A DNA stretch of 64,000 nucleotides from Oscillospiraceae bacterium (GCA_022009755.1 CP091722.1:1620001-1684000), one strand, 5' to 3'. Positions 46,364 through 55,214 are shown, counted from the first letter of the stretch. Notes: generated by a model from the sequence alone, not told the origin. Program-made: numbers and translations.

Positions 46364-47245
46364 TCAGAAAAGCGGCGGAGCGCCCGTTACATTTTCGAGT
46401 ATACCGTCCAGCTCGTCAGTGGAATAGTATTCAATGGTAATTTTACCTTTTTTAGGCGTGCCGTTGATGGTTACCTTGGTGCCGAGCGCTTTGCGCAGCA
46501 TATCCTGAGCGGTGTTAAGCTCGGTGAAGCTTTTTTTCTCCTTTTTTTCCTTTTGCGGCTGCTGCATCGCCTTTACAAGGGCTTCGCTCTGGCGGACGCT
46601 TAAGCCCTTTTCTATTATTTCCAGCGCGGCCTTTATTTTTTGGTCGTCCGGAAGGGGAATAAGGCAGCGCGCGTGACCGCTGCTGAGTTCTCCGCTTTTG
46701 ATAAGCTTTATTATGTTTTCCGGCAGCGAAAGCAGCCGCACGGAGTTTGCAAGCGCGGAGCGGCTCATTCCCAGACGCTGGGACAGCTCCTGCTGCGTAA
46801 GCCCGAATTCCTGCATAAGCGCGCCTATCGCCGCCGCTTCTTCTATGGGATTCAGATCGCTGCGCTGTATGTTTTCAATAAGCGCAAGCTCCATGGATTG
46901 CCTGCGGGATATATTCCGTATTATTGCCGGAATGGTTTCCATTTGCAGGGAGCGCACCGCACGGTAGCGGCGCTCGCCGGCCACTATCGTGTAGCGGTCG
47001 CCGTTTTTTGTTACCGTTATGGGCTGGAGCAGCCCGTTTGCTTTTATTGATGCCGCAAGTTCGGCTATATCCTCGTCATCAAAGGTTTTGCGGGGCTGCT
47101 CTTTATTTATATCAATGCTGCTTATATTAAGCTCGTGTATGTAGCTTCCGTCCTCGGTTTTTTTTGTTTCCGTTTCCTCAAGCACCGTTTCCGCCGATTG
47201 GAAAAGGGCGTCAAGTCCTCTGCCCAAGCCTCTGCTTTTTGCCAT
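46364..47245 (-). CDS. parB: ParB/Spo0J chromosome-partition protein
   Basis: 293 residues. N-terminal SRGLGRGLDALF, the CTPase/ParB-N signature IVAGERRYRAVRS and ENIQRSDLNPIEEA, then the helix-turn-helix (LTQQELSQRLGMSRSALANS) that reads parS, and a C-terminal dimerisation part. Binds the two parS sites near 48137-48255, loads SMC and spreads along origin DNA. Intact frame; a short gap (33 bases) separates it from parA upstream. Confidence 0.96.
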   Translation of the reverse strand: MAKSRGLGRGLDALFQSAETVLEETETKKTEDGSYIHELNISSIDINKEQPRKTFDDEDIAELAASIKANGLLQPITVTKNGDRYTIVAGERRYRAVRSLQMETIPAIIRNISRRQSMELALIENIQRSDLNPIEEAAAIGALMQEFGLTQQELSQRLGMSRSALANSVRLLSLPENIIKLIKSGELSSGHARCLIPLPDDQKIKAALEIIEKGLSVRQSEALVKAMQQPQKEKKEKKSFTELNTAQDMLRKALGTKVTINGTPKKGKITIEYYSTDELDGILENVTGAPPLF

Positions 47246-47278
47246 TTTTATTTAACCTCAATTTCAGTTTTTTTGCTG

Positions 47279-48052
47279 TTATTTTTCTGTGCGGTTGCGC
47301 TTTATAAGCTCCTGCGCAAGCCTTTTATACGCCTCGCTGCCGCTGCAGGAGGGGTCGTATATATCTATGGGCTGCCCGTAGCTGGGAGCCTCCGCAAGGC
47401 GGACATTGCGCGGAATTGCCGTGGAATAAACCTTATCGTGAAAATACTTTTTAACCTCCGCCACCACCTGCGCGGAGAGATTGGTGCGGCTGTCGAACAT
47501 TGTGCAGACAACGCCGTCTATTGAAAGCCCCGGATTAAGGTGCTGCTTTACAAGCTTTACCGTGTTCATAAGCTGTCCCAGCCCTTCGAGGGCGTAGAAT
47601 TCGCACTGGATGGGAACAAGCACGCGGTGTGCCGCCGTGAGCGCGTTGAGGGTGAGCACAGTGAGGGAGGGCGGACAGTCTATAAGAATAAAGTCGTAGC
47701 TGTCGGATATTGTCGAAACGGCGTTTTTGAGCACGAATTCTCTTTTTTCGCGCGTAAGCAGCTCCACCTCGGCCCCCGCAAGGTTTATACCCGTGGGGAG
47801 AATATCGGTGTTTTTGCTGCAAGTGGGAAGAATGGCCTCCTGCGCGCTTATTTTGCCGCTGAGGACATCGTATATTTCATTTTTTACTGTTTTTTTGTCT
47901 ATTCCGTAGCCGCTGGTGGCGTTTCCCTGAGGGTCAAGATCTATAAGAAGGGTGTGTTTTCCGGCCGCGCCCAGTGCGCTTGCCAGATTTACTGCCGTTG
48001 TGGTTTTACCGACGCCGCCCTTTTGATTTGATACCGCAATTATTACAGCCAA
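47279..48052 (-). CDS. parA: ParA/Soj chromosome-partition ATPase
   Basis: 257 residues starting at TTG 48052 (MAVIIAVSNQKGGVGKTTTA); GGAGGAAGC lies six to ten bases upstream. Deviant Walker A KGGVGKTT, LLIDLDPQGNATSG and DFILIDCPPSLT are intact, so it is an active ParA-type switch that stimulates ParB-origin separation. A longer open frame extends upstream to 48256, but it starts inside the parS palindrome and has no ribosome site, so it is not used. Downstream parB is 33 bases away. Confidence 0.96.
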   Translation of the reverse strand: MAVIIAVSNQKGGVGKTTTAVNLASALGAAGKHTLLIDLDPQGNATSGYGIDKKTVKNEIYDVLSGKISAQEAILPTCSKNTDILPTGINLAGAEVELLTREKREFVLKNAVSTISDSYDFILIDCPPSLTVLTLNALTAAHRVLVPIQCEFYALEGLGQLMNTVKLVKQHLNPGLSIDGVVCTMFDSRTNLSAQVVAEVKKYFHDKVYSTAIPRNVRLAEAPSYGQPIDIYDPSCSGSEAYKRLAQELIKRNRTEK

Positions 48053-48136
48053 GATGCTTCCTCCGTTCTTTTCATCCTCTATATTATAATGTAAAACTCC
48101 GTAACGGCAAAGCGAATTTGAGCGTTTTTTTGAAAA

Positions 48137-48152
48137 TGTTTCACGTGAAACA
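48137..48152. other. parS: parS site 1
   Basis: TGTTTCACGTGAAACA, a perfect 16-base parS palindrome, 85 bases upstream of the parA start. ParB binding and nucleation site. Confidence 0.97.
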
Positions 48153-48239
48153 TTGCATATTGAAAATACATCGGAATTAAAAAATTTGAGCTGATATTCA
48201 ATTACTGCAAAACGGTGCGGTGGCGATGCAAAAAGAAAA

Positions 48240-48255
48240 TGTTTCACGTGAAACA
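48240..48255. other. parS: parS site 2
   Basis: Second perfect parS palindrome, 103 bases from the first, next to the uppP terminator. Two perfect sites this close are less common than one. Confidence 0.95.
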
Positions 48256-48280
48256 AAAAAGCCCGGCCATTCTGCCGGGC
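48254..48280 (-). terminator. terminator of the uppP transcript
   Basis: GCCCGG / CCGGGC stem on the minus strand followed by six T that run straight into parS site 2. Confidence 0.85.
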
Positions 48281-48300
48281 GAATAATTTGAAGGAATTAT

Positions 48301-49097
48301 TTATTTGAAAACAATGTGGGTAAAGTAGATATCAACGGTTACAAGCACCCCAAGAACAAATGTATAATAGGCAAAGGGGCGCATGGAGCGCTTTGTTATG
48401 AGCTTAAGCAGCCATTTTACCGCAAAATAGCCGCTGATTCCGGCAACAATTGTTCCTATAATTATGCAAGGCCAGGAAACGCCGGCGCTGCCTGCGGAAA
48501 TGGCGGCAAAGTCGACATCCTTAATATCCAGCACCAGTGCGCCCAGTATTGCGGGGATGCTCATAAGGAAGGAAAAGCGGGCGAGGGCATCGCGGGAAAG
48601 GCCGCCGAAGGAGCCGCCCACAATTGTGCTGCCGCTGCGGGATATGCCGGGCAGCGTACCGAAGCCCTGCGCCACTCCCATGGAAAGAGCGTCCTTTACG
48701 GTTATTTCCTCAAGGGAGCGCTTGCCGGAGGGAAAAAGCTCCATACAGTAAAGGGCGATGCCGGTTATCATAAAGCCGAAGCCGAGATACGCCCCGTCAA
48801 AGGCATCTCCAAGCAGAAGCTTGAACAGAACCGCGATTATCACCGTGGGAACGGTAGCCAGCACGATCATCCATGTCATTTGCCCAAGGGCTTGCGGAAA
48901 ATGGCGGCAAGCTCCCTGCGCAGTGCGATGCACACGGCGAAAAGTGTGCCAATATGCAGCATTATGGTGAAAAACATCGGAACATCGTTCAAACCGAAGA
49001 TTTTCTGAAACAGCAGAAGATGCCCGGAGGAGCTGATAGGGAGAAATTCCGCAAGACCCTGTATCAGCCCCAGAAGGATGGCTTCAATAACGGACAA
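48301..49097 (-). CDS. uppP: undecaprenyl-diphosphatase UppP (frameshift)
   Basis: Recycles C55 lipid carrier for peptidoglycan and gives bacitracin resistance. Joined ~265 residues. First frame: GLIQGLAEFLPISSSGHLLL (the Glu-rich/SxSGH active-site motif), then MFFTIMLHIGTLFAVCI; second frame: LPGISRSGSTI (second active-site motif), GSFGGLSRDALARFSFLMS and four further helices. The break is at ~48900 in the KPLGK / QMTWMIVL region. Start is TTG at 49097, with its GGAGG provided by the last codons of the upstream GT gene. Co-transcribed with the GT2-GtrA gene. Confidence 0.93.
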
Positions 49098-49100
49098 GGC

Positions 49101-50215
49101 TTATTCCTCCTTTTTCGGTTCGTTAAAGACGAACTTTTTCTGCACGAAATAGTTGATGACAAAGAATATGACATCCACTATGGGCTTTATAAAGCGGGAG
49201 GCGTCCTTTGAGGAAATTGCGCCGCCTGCGGCGATCAGCCCGGAAATTCCGGAAATGATAAGAGAGGAAAGCACCATGACCGCCACTACCAGCCCGTAAT
49301 ATTTTATTACGCTGTGCCGGCCTTTATTACGAAAAACCAGCTTGCGGTTGAGAATATAGTTAAGCACCGAGGAGCCGATACGCCCTACGGAATTTGAAAG
49401 AACAATTCCCATATCAAGCGATGCGGCAAAGGGCAGCGTGAAGGAGGGAATAAAAAGCATGAGCAGCTGCACAAGACCGTATTCAAAAAGATAGCTTATA
49501 AGGGAGGAGGCTATGAATTTGAAAAACGACGCAGCCTGACGGAAAAGAAAGCCGAAAATATGCTTCATAATGCGCCAGGAATCCTTTAAGGGATGGAAAT
49601 GCGAGCCCTCGTTGTTGTTGATATATATGGTTTCTATGCGGATCTCCAGCGGCGGGGTCTGCCATTTGCGCAGAAAGAGCAGCATATTCATTTCGTATTC
49701 GTAACGGTCGCCCTTAAGGGAGAGCAGTTTATCAAAAAGCCGTGAGGGGATGCCGCGAAGGCCGGTTTGGGTGTCGCGCAGCTTATAGCCGGTTGCAAGG
49801 CGGTAAATATTGCGCATGGCGCTGTTGCCGATGCGGGAGCGCAGAGGCACATTCTCCTTAAGCGCACGGCCGCCCACTATCAGCCTGTCCGGGTGTTCCT
49901 CCAGTGCGGCGGAGATGCGCATAATATCCTTTACGGTGTGCTGACCGTCGCAGTCCGCGGTGACAATGCCGCTTACATCGGTGTAGGAATCGAAAATATA
50001 CTTAAAGCCGGTGCGCAGAGCATAGCCCTTGCCGTGATTTCGGGATAGGAAATAATTTTTACACCGTCATTTTCCAGAGATGCAAAAATATGGTCAAAGG
50101 CAGGGCCGCTGCCGTCATTTACTACGACAATGTCGGCTGTGTGCTGCATAAGCTCTTTAATAAAGGGCAGCATGGAATCGTCGGGCTTGTATGCCGGTAT
50201 AAGATAAACTATCAT
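49101..50215 (-). CDS. glycosyltransferase family 2 fused to GtrA-like membrane domain (frameshift)
   Basis: Joined ~371 residues. N-terminal GT2 domain: YLIPAYKPD, VVVNDGSGPAF (DxD-adjacent DG), NHGKGYALRTG, VTADCDGQH, GDRYEYEMNMLL. C-terminal four-helix GtrA domain (IASSLISYLFEYGLVQLLML ... VDVIFFVINYFVQKKFVFN), which flips or transfers lipid-linked sugar. GT2 and GtrA are usually separate genes; here they are one protein. Break at ~50040 is one missing A (YPE / NHGKGYAL). It feeds the membrane sugar-lipid pool probably with polyprenyl-phosphate sugar; uppP follows four bases later. Confidence 0.85.
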
Positions 50216-50405
50216 AAATATCTCGCTTTCGTAATTGTTTAAGCACATTTTTGGATAATAATTTAACGCGGATAAACGGCAGGCAGAAGGCTGCACAGAT
50301 AAATATCCACCTTAATTTTAACGCAAGCGGAGAAAATAATCAAGCATAAAGGCGCAACGGAAAACGAACAAACAATAAAAGCGAACAAAAACACAAAAAA
50401 CAGCG

Positions 50406-50879
50406 CTATGGCGCGCTGCTTTCATCGGGAACAATTTTATACAGGGTTTCGCCCTTTTTAATCATGCCCAGCTTTTCGCGGAGATAATGCTCAATATATG
50501 AGGAGGAGCCGGCAAGCTCGACCTCGCGGTTGATATCGTCTATTTGGGTGAGGAGGGAATCGTACTGGCGCTGAAGGTCGGCTATGCGCTCCCTTTGGCG
50601 GCGAAGAATACGCTCTTGCTCCAGCATCTGCACGGCAAGCAGGGCAAAAACCACGGTAAAGGCAAGCACAACGGCGGTTTTAAGCACGCCGGGGCGCTTT
50701 TTCTCGGCTTTTTTGCCCTTTGCGCTGCGTTTATAGCCGGAAGAGGCCTTGCTGTCGCTTTGCGATACGCTGCTTTGCGTGCTGACGCGCTGCTGCTTCT
50801 CCGTACGATGAGCGCCGCGGTATACGGACTGATCGTCAAAATCGTCATTGTTTATCCTCTGTGCGCTGCCGCTTCTCAT
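50406..50879 (-). CDS. divIC: DivIC/FtsB-type cell-division protein
   Basis: 157 residues. An unusually long basic N-terminus (residues 1-68, Ser/Lys/Arg-rich), one TM (about 69-90, LKTAVVLAFTVVFALLAVQM), a heptad-rich coiled coil (about 92-125, ERIADLQRQYDSLLTQIDDI) and the conserved YLREKLGMIKKGETLYKI. Partner of FtsL in the divisome outside the membrane. Overlaps yabQ by 35 bases, in the order yabP-yabQ-divIC. Confidence 0.88.
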   Translation of the reverse strand: MRSGSAQRINNDDFDDQSVYRGAHRTEKQQRVSTQSSVSQSDSKASSGYKRSAKGKKAEKKRPGVLKTAVVLAFTVVFALLAVQMLEQERILRRQRERIADLQRQYDSLLTQIDDINREVELAGSSSYIEHYLREKLGMIKKGETLYKIVPDESSAP

Positions 50880-51204
50880 GCCTGCTCTCCCTTCTTTTTT
50901 GTAAAAACCGTGAGAAAAATCTCACTGTACAGCTTATTATAGGACGCATTGCGGCATATTGCAACAAAAAACCGGCAAAAGCGCAGAAAAAGAGGTAGAA
51001 ATGCAGCTCGCCGCGGGAGGAAAGCAGAAGAAAGAATATCAAAAGACCTCCGGAGAGCAGCCCGAAGAGGAGGTCAGAGAAAAACAGCAGTATTTTGCTG
51101 CGAAAAAGGCGCAAAGGCAGGAATATATCGTAGAGAAAGCCGGTCATAACGCCGCAAAGCAGCATAAGGGCGGCCTGCGCGTTCTGATATATGCCGGAAA
51201 ACAT
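50845..51204 (-). CDS. yabQ: YabQ spore-cortex membrane protein
   Basis: 119 residues with about four predicted helices (MLLCGVMTGFLYDIFLPLRL, ILLFFSDLLFGLLSGGLLIF, LHFYLFFCAFAGFLLQY). The LYDIFLPLR motif between helices 1 and 2 is typical. Needed for spore-cortex formation in Bacillus; here identified by helix pattern and by its position between yabP and divIC. AAGGAG site nine bases before ATG 51204. Confidence 0.85.
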   Translation of the reverse strand: MFSGIYQNAQAALMLLCGVMTGFLYDIFLPLRLFRSKILLFFSDLLFGLLSGGLLIFFLLLSSRGELHFYLFFCAFAGFLLQYAAMRPIISCTVRFFSRFLQKRRESRHEKRQRTEDKQ

Positions 51205-51305
51205 AATATCAACTCCTTAAAAAGAAGCGTTTCAAAATGCCGGGCGCAAGGGCGGGAGGAATATTGCGGGCGGTGCAAAAGACGCCGGCATGGGCATAAA
51301 AGCCT

Positions 51306-51605
51306 TTATACCCCGCGCAGAAAGGCAAAAAAAGAGCGCTTTTTTTCCGGCTTATGGTATTCGGCGCCCATAATGCAGCCCTCAAGACGCAGCTCGCCCT
51401 GCACAAGGTCAAGATGCGTAACATGCAGCCCGGAGCCGAAAACGGTTACCGTGCCCGAGCCTGTTACGGCGGTTATTTCCGCCTCATTGAACCCGTCTAC
51501 GGCGGAAACCCCGGTGATAACCGCCCTTTCGCGGTTTTCAAGCACCAGGGAATGAGGCTTTTCCGCCTCGCTGTGCCGCTGGATTATGCAATCGTCCTTT
51601 GCCAT
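51306..51605 (-). CDS. yabP: YabP sporulation protein
   Basis: 99 residues, normal. HSLVLENRERAVITGVSAVD, FNEAEITAVTGSGTVTVFGS and LHVTHLDLVQGELRLEG are the conserved YabP strands. First gene of yabP-yabQ-divIC. Upstream on the minus strand a CATATAAT (51648-51655) resembles a sigma-E -10, which would fit its expected mother-cell expression, but the -35 is not clear. Confidence 0.9.
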   Translation of the reverse strand: MAKDDCIIQRHSEAEKPHSLVLENRERAVITGVSAVDGFNEAEITAVTGSGTVTVFGSGLHVTHLDLVQGELRLEGCIMGAEYHKPEKKRSFFAFLRGV

Positions 51606-51737
51606 GGTAAAGCCCCCTTATGTTTATCCGGCTGCTGCCGGTGGTTAATTATATGCGCGCACCGGCTTATAAAGAACAGCGGTTTTGCTTTTTTGCCTTA
51701 TCGAAATAAAGGCGAAAAAATAAACGCGCAAAAGAGG

Positions 51738-51766
51738 TTGAAATTATCCGGGATCGGTAGTATCAT
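51738..51766 (+). promoter_or_regulatory. promoter of trkA
   Basis: TTGAAA (51738-51743), 17-base spacer, TATCAT (51761-51766), 46 bases upstream of the trkA start. Confidence 0.7.
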
Positions 51767-51811
51767 AAATAAGAGTGCCGCACAAATTTTCCTGCGGCGT
51801 TGGAGGAATAT

Positions 51812-53188
51812 ATGAAAATTGTAGTTGTGGGCTGCGGCAAGATAGGCGCGGCCATTGTGGAAGGGCTGTCTGCCGAGGGCTACGATGTGGTGGCGGTGGA
51901 CGATGACGATGCGGTGCTTGCCCAGATAAGCAATATATATGATGTTATGTGCCTTTGCGGCAACGGGGCGGACTGCGATACTTTGGCGGAGGCGGGAGTG
52001 AAAAATGCGGAGCTGGTGGTGGCGACCACCGGCTCGGATGAGCTGAACATGCTTATCTGCTTTCTTGCGCGCAGCATGGGGGCGCTGCACACCATTGCGC
52101 GCATACGCAAGCCGGAATACAACGACCGCAACCTGACCTTTATGAAGCAGCAGCTGAATCTTTCCCTTGCGCTTAATCCCGAAAGGCTTGCCGCACGGGA
52201 GATGTGCAATATTCTGCGCTTTCCCAGCGCCGTAAATGTCGAAACCTTTTCGGCGCGCAATTTTGAAATGGTGGAGCTGCGGCTTAAGCAGGACACGGTG
52301 CTGGACGGCATGACGCTGGCGGAGGTGCGCAGAAAATACGAAGGAAATTATCTTATCTGCGCCGTGCAGAGGGAGGATAAGGCCTACATTCCGGACGGCA
52401 GCTTTGTTTTAAGGGGCGGGGACAGAATAGGGCTTACCGCCGCTCCGAACGAGGCGGCCAAGCTGCTTAAAAAGCTGGGGCTGCTTCAGAAGCAGGCGCG
52501 CAGCGTAATGATACTGGGGGGCAGCAAAACGGCGGTGTATCTTGCCCGGCTGCTTATCGCGGGCGGCTGCGATGCAAAAATAGTGGAAATGGATGCCGAG
52601 CGCTGTACTCACATAAGCAGCGCCGTGCCGGAGGCCACCGTTATAAACGGGGACGGAGCCTCGCAGGAGCTGCTGCTGGAGGAGGGTCTTGCCTCCATGG
52701 ATGCCTTTGTGGCCCTTACCGGCATGGACGAGGAGAACATACTTATTTCCTGCTTTGCCTCCCAGCAAAATGTTCCCAAGGTAATAACCAAGGTGAACCG
52801 CCCGGAATTTGCGGCCATGGCGGAAAGATTGGGGCTTGAATGCATAATATCCCCAAAGAAGATAACGGTAAACGTGGCAACGCTTTATGCAAGAGCCATT
52901 TCAAATTCGGAGGGAAGCAGCATAGAAACGCTGTACCGCCTTATGGACGGCGAAATCGAGGCGCTGGAGTTCAGCGTGCAGCCGGGCTTTACGGGCACGG
53001 GAGTGCCGCTTAAGGAGCTTAAGCTGCGCTCCGGCGTGCTTATTGCGGGCATAATAAGAGGACGAAAGCCTATAATTCCCGGCGGCGGCGACTGCATACA
53101 GGAGGGCGACAAGGTGGTAGTGATTGCGGCAAAGCAGCACCTCGGCGCTCTGGAGGACATACTTAAGACACGCCTTATCGAGGAATAA
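51812..53188 (+). CDS. trkA: TrkA potassium-uptake regulatory subunit
   Basis: 458 residues, the usual two-RCK TrkA length. Each half has a nucleotide-binding Rossmann motif (VVVGCGKIGAAI at residue ~3 and VMILGGSKTAVYLARLL at ~233) and a TrkA-C domain (LRLKQDTVLDGMTLAEVR, EFSVQPGFTGTGVPLKEL). Gates the TrkH channel in response to ATP/ADP or NAD(H). Start at 51812 behind GGAGGA. The trkH gene follows 50 bases later. Confidence 0.96.
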   Translation: MKIVVVGCGKIGAAIVEGLSAEGYDVVAVDDDDAVLAQISNIYDVMCLCGNGADCDTLAEAGVKNAELVVATTGSDELNMLICFLARSMGALHTIARIRKPEYNDRNLTFMKQQLNLSLALNPERLAAREMCNILRFPSAVNVETFSARNFEMVELRLKQDTVLDGMTLAEVRRKYEGNYLICAVQREDKAYIPDGSFVLRGGDRIGLTAAPNEAAKLLKKLGLLQKQARSVMILGGSKTAVYLARLLIAGGCDAKIVEMDAERCTHISSAVPEATVINGDGASQELLLEEGLASMDAFVALTGMDEENILISCFASQQNVPKVITKVNRPEFAAMAERLGLECIISPKKITVNVATLYARAISNSEGSSIETLYRLMDGEIEALEFSVQPGFTGTGVPLKELKLRSGVLIAGIIRGRKPIIPGGGDCIQEGDKVVVIAAKQHLGALEDILKTRLIEE

Positions 53189-53238
53189 CGGGCGCTGCGC
53201 GAGAAAATTGCGGCGAAAAGCCGCGGCGGGAGAACAGA

Positions 53239-54681
53239 ATGAATCATAAGATGGTTATGTACTCTCTGGGAAGTGTTCTGGGAGTACTGGCGGCTCTGCT
53301 GCTGCTTCCGGCGGGAGTGGGCCTGCTTTACGGGGAAAAAAGCGCTTGGGCTTATGTTATAACCGCGCTTATAGCGGGGGCGCTGTGGCTTTGCCTCACC
53401 ATTGCGGGGCGCACAAAGAACAAGGTGATATACGCAAAGGAAGGGCTTGCGATTGTGGCGCTTGTGTGGGTGCTTATATCGGCGGTGGGAGCGCTGCCCT
53501 TTGTGATAAGCGGAGAGATACCCTCATATATCGATGCCTTTTTTGAAACGGTAAGCGGGTTTACCACCACGGGCGCCTCGGTGCTTTCTCACCCGGATGA
53601 GCTGAGCCGTTGCTCCATGCTGTGGCGCAGCTTTACCCACTGGGTAGGGGGCATGGGGGTATTGGTGTTTGTGATGGCGGTGCTGCCCAATGTGCCCGAC
53701 CGCTCCATACATATTTTAAGGGCGGAAATGCCGGGGCCTACGGTGGGAAAGATACTGCCCAAGCTTAAGGACACGCTGAAGATACTTTATATAATTTACA
53801 TCGCTCTCACCGTTATAATGGCGGGCTTTCTCATGGCGGGTGGAATGTCGCCCTTTGAAAGCACGGTGCATGCCTTTGCCACTGCGGGAACCGGCGGCTT
53901 CGGCATAAGGCCGGACAGCGTGGGCTCGTACAGCCCGTATATACAGTGGGTAATTACGGTATTCATGCTGCTTTTCGGCGTGAATTTCAACCTGTACTAC
54001 ATGATACTCATAAAAAGGATAGGCGGTGCATTAAAAAGCCGTGAGCTGTGGTGCTATCTTGCGGTAGTGATAACGGCGGGTACGGTTATTGCCTTTAATA
54101 TCCGGGGAATGTATTCAGGCACGGAGGAAACGGTGCGCACCTCCTTTTTCCAGGTGGCATCGGTTATAACCACCACCGGCTATTCCACTGCGGATTTTAA
54201 TATGTGGCCCGATCTTTCAAAGGGTATATTGTTTATCCTTATGTTTATAGGCGGCTGCGCCGGCTCCACGGCGGGCGGGCTCAAGGTATCCCGCGTGATG
54301 ATGCTGTTTAAGTCGGCGGGGCGGGAGCTTAAGAAGGTGCTGCACCCCAGAACCGTAAGCACGGTGCGCTTTGAGGGCAAGCCTCTGGACGAAAGCACAC
54401 TGGGCAGCGCAAACGCATATTTTGCGCTGTATATGATATGCCTGGGGGTGATATTCCTGCTGCTTTCCTTTGAGCCCAAGGGGTTGGAAACAAACCTCAG
54501 CGCAGCGGTATCCTGCTTCAACAACATAGGACCGGGGCTGGGAGCCGTGGGACCGGCGGCAACCTATGCGGGATATTCGGTGTTTTCAAAGCTGGTGCTT
54601 TCCTTTGCGATGCTGCTGGGAAGGCTGGAGATATATCCCCTGCTGTTGGCCCTTATGCCCTCTACATGGATAAAAAAGTAA
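53239..54681 (+). CDS. trkH: TrkH potassium channel subunit
   Basis: 480 residues. Four P-loop selectivity-filter segments are visible: SGFTTTGAS, ATAGTGGFG, ITTTGYST and NNIGPGLG, plus the expected eight or more flanking helices. K+ uptake channel regulated by TrkA. Intact frame; AGGGAGG-like leader GGCGGGAG before the ATG. Confidence 0.96.
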   Translation: MNHKMVMYSLGSVLGVLAALLLLPAGVGLLYGEKSAWAYVITALIAGALWLCLTIAGRTKNKVIYAKEGLAIVALVWVLISAVGALPFVISGEIPSYIDAFFETVSGFTTTGASVLSHPDELSRCSMLWRSFTHWVGGMGVLVFVMAVLPNVPDRSIHILRAEMPGPTVGKILPKLKDTLKILYIIYIALTVIMAGFLMAGGMSPFESTVHAFATAGTGGFGIRPDSVGSYSPYIQWVITVFMLLFGVNFNLYYMILIKRIGGALKSRELWCYLAVVITAGTVIAFNIRGMYSGTEETVRTSFFQVASVITTTGYSTADFNMWPDLSKGILFILMFIGGCAGSTAGGLKVSRVMMLFKSAGRELKKVLHPRTVSTVRFEGKPLDESTLGSANAYFALYMICLGVIFLLLSFEPKGLETNLSAAVSCFNNIGPGLGAVGPAATYAGYSVFSKLVLSFAMLLGRLEIYPLLLALMPSTWIKK

Positions 54682-54698
54682 AAAATACCGCATAAATT

Positions 54699-54742
54699 AA
54701 AAGCGGCACTTCGGCGTGAAGGCGCGGCCTTCCCGCTTTTTT
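54699..54742 (+). terminator. terminator of trkAH
   Basis: AAAGCGG...CCGCTTTTTT arms around an inner perfect GAAGGC/GCCTTC hairpin. Confidence 0.85.
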
Positions 54743-54845
54743 GCTGCCGCCGGGGCTTGTTTTTTGAGCCGCCGCACTTTTGCGTGCTGCTGCCTCGGCG
54801 CTTCGGGATTTAAGGAAAGAAAACGGCTTTTGCCCGCTGCCGCGG

Positions 54846-54874
54846 TTGACTTTTGAGAAGATATAATATATAAT
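54846..54874 (+). promoter_or_regulatory. sigma-A promoter of the corrinoid operon
   Basis: TTGACT (54846-54851), 17-base spacer, TATAAT (54869-54874). Transcription should begin near 54880, just before the riboswitch. Confidence 0.85.
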
Positions 54875-54939
54875 TTTTTTGTATTCTTTGCCGCCGTATG
54901 CTTATACGGCAAAGGCGCAAAGAGAAAATCAAATATTGA

Positions 54940-55214
54940 TCCTTATACGATACGGTTTGAAAAGTTGTATGCTGAGTAGATGAAAAAGGAAATCAGGTTC
55001 GAATCCTGAACAACCGCCATTACTGTATTTCTAACAAAAAGCACGGTTTTTACGCGCTTTTTATGGGTGTTTTCTGCGTTTTTGCGCTTTTGGCAAACGC
55101 GATATTGCCCGATGAGTCAGAATACCTGCCGTATTCCGGGTTCGCGCTGTGGTGAGAAGAGTGAGGCCGAGGTCCGTTTTTAAGCAAGAAACGGAGGGCT
55201 GCGCTCTTTTTTTG
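54940..55214 (+). promoter_or_regulatory. cobalamin (B12) riboswitch with terminator
   Basis: The complete B12 box GAGTCAGAATACCTGCCG (55114-55131) matches every invariant position of the known rAGYCMGgAgaCCkGCc consensus. Upstream, the aptamer core is also present: AAAAAGGAA, then TCAGGTTCGAATCCTGA (a G-G-T...A-T-C-C hairpin, 54994-55010), ACAACCGCC and ATTACTGTA (54986-55028). ATACGG (54950) pairs with CCGTAT (55129) to close the structure. Between core and box are variable hairpins (AAAAAGC/GCTTTTT). After the box, CCGTTT/AAACGG and then a short terminator AGGGC-TGC-GCTCT with seven T (55195-55213) form a plausible on/off switch 30 bases before the start codon. B12 binding should favour termination of the operon. 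Confidence 0.9.
55195..55213 (+). terminator. riboswitch-controlled terminator
   Basis: AGGGC / GCTCT (one G-T pair) with TGC loop, then seven T. A competing CCGTTT/AAACGG pair lies just upstream. Confidence 0.7.

Noticed and set aside
48053..48256. longer parA start at 48256
   Set aside because: The extra N-terminus begins inside parS site 2 and has no ribosome site. The TTG at 48052 has GGAGG and starts directly at the ATPase fold.
54965..55020. tRNA-like element ending in TTCGAAT T-loop and CCA
   Set aside because: GGTTCGAATCC and a terminal GCCA look like a tRNA 3' end, and GTTGT can pair with ACAAC, but no D-arm or anticodon arm fits. The same bases are the conserved core of the cobalamin riboswitch, confirmed by the B12 box 100 bases downstream.
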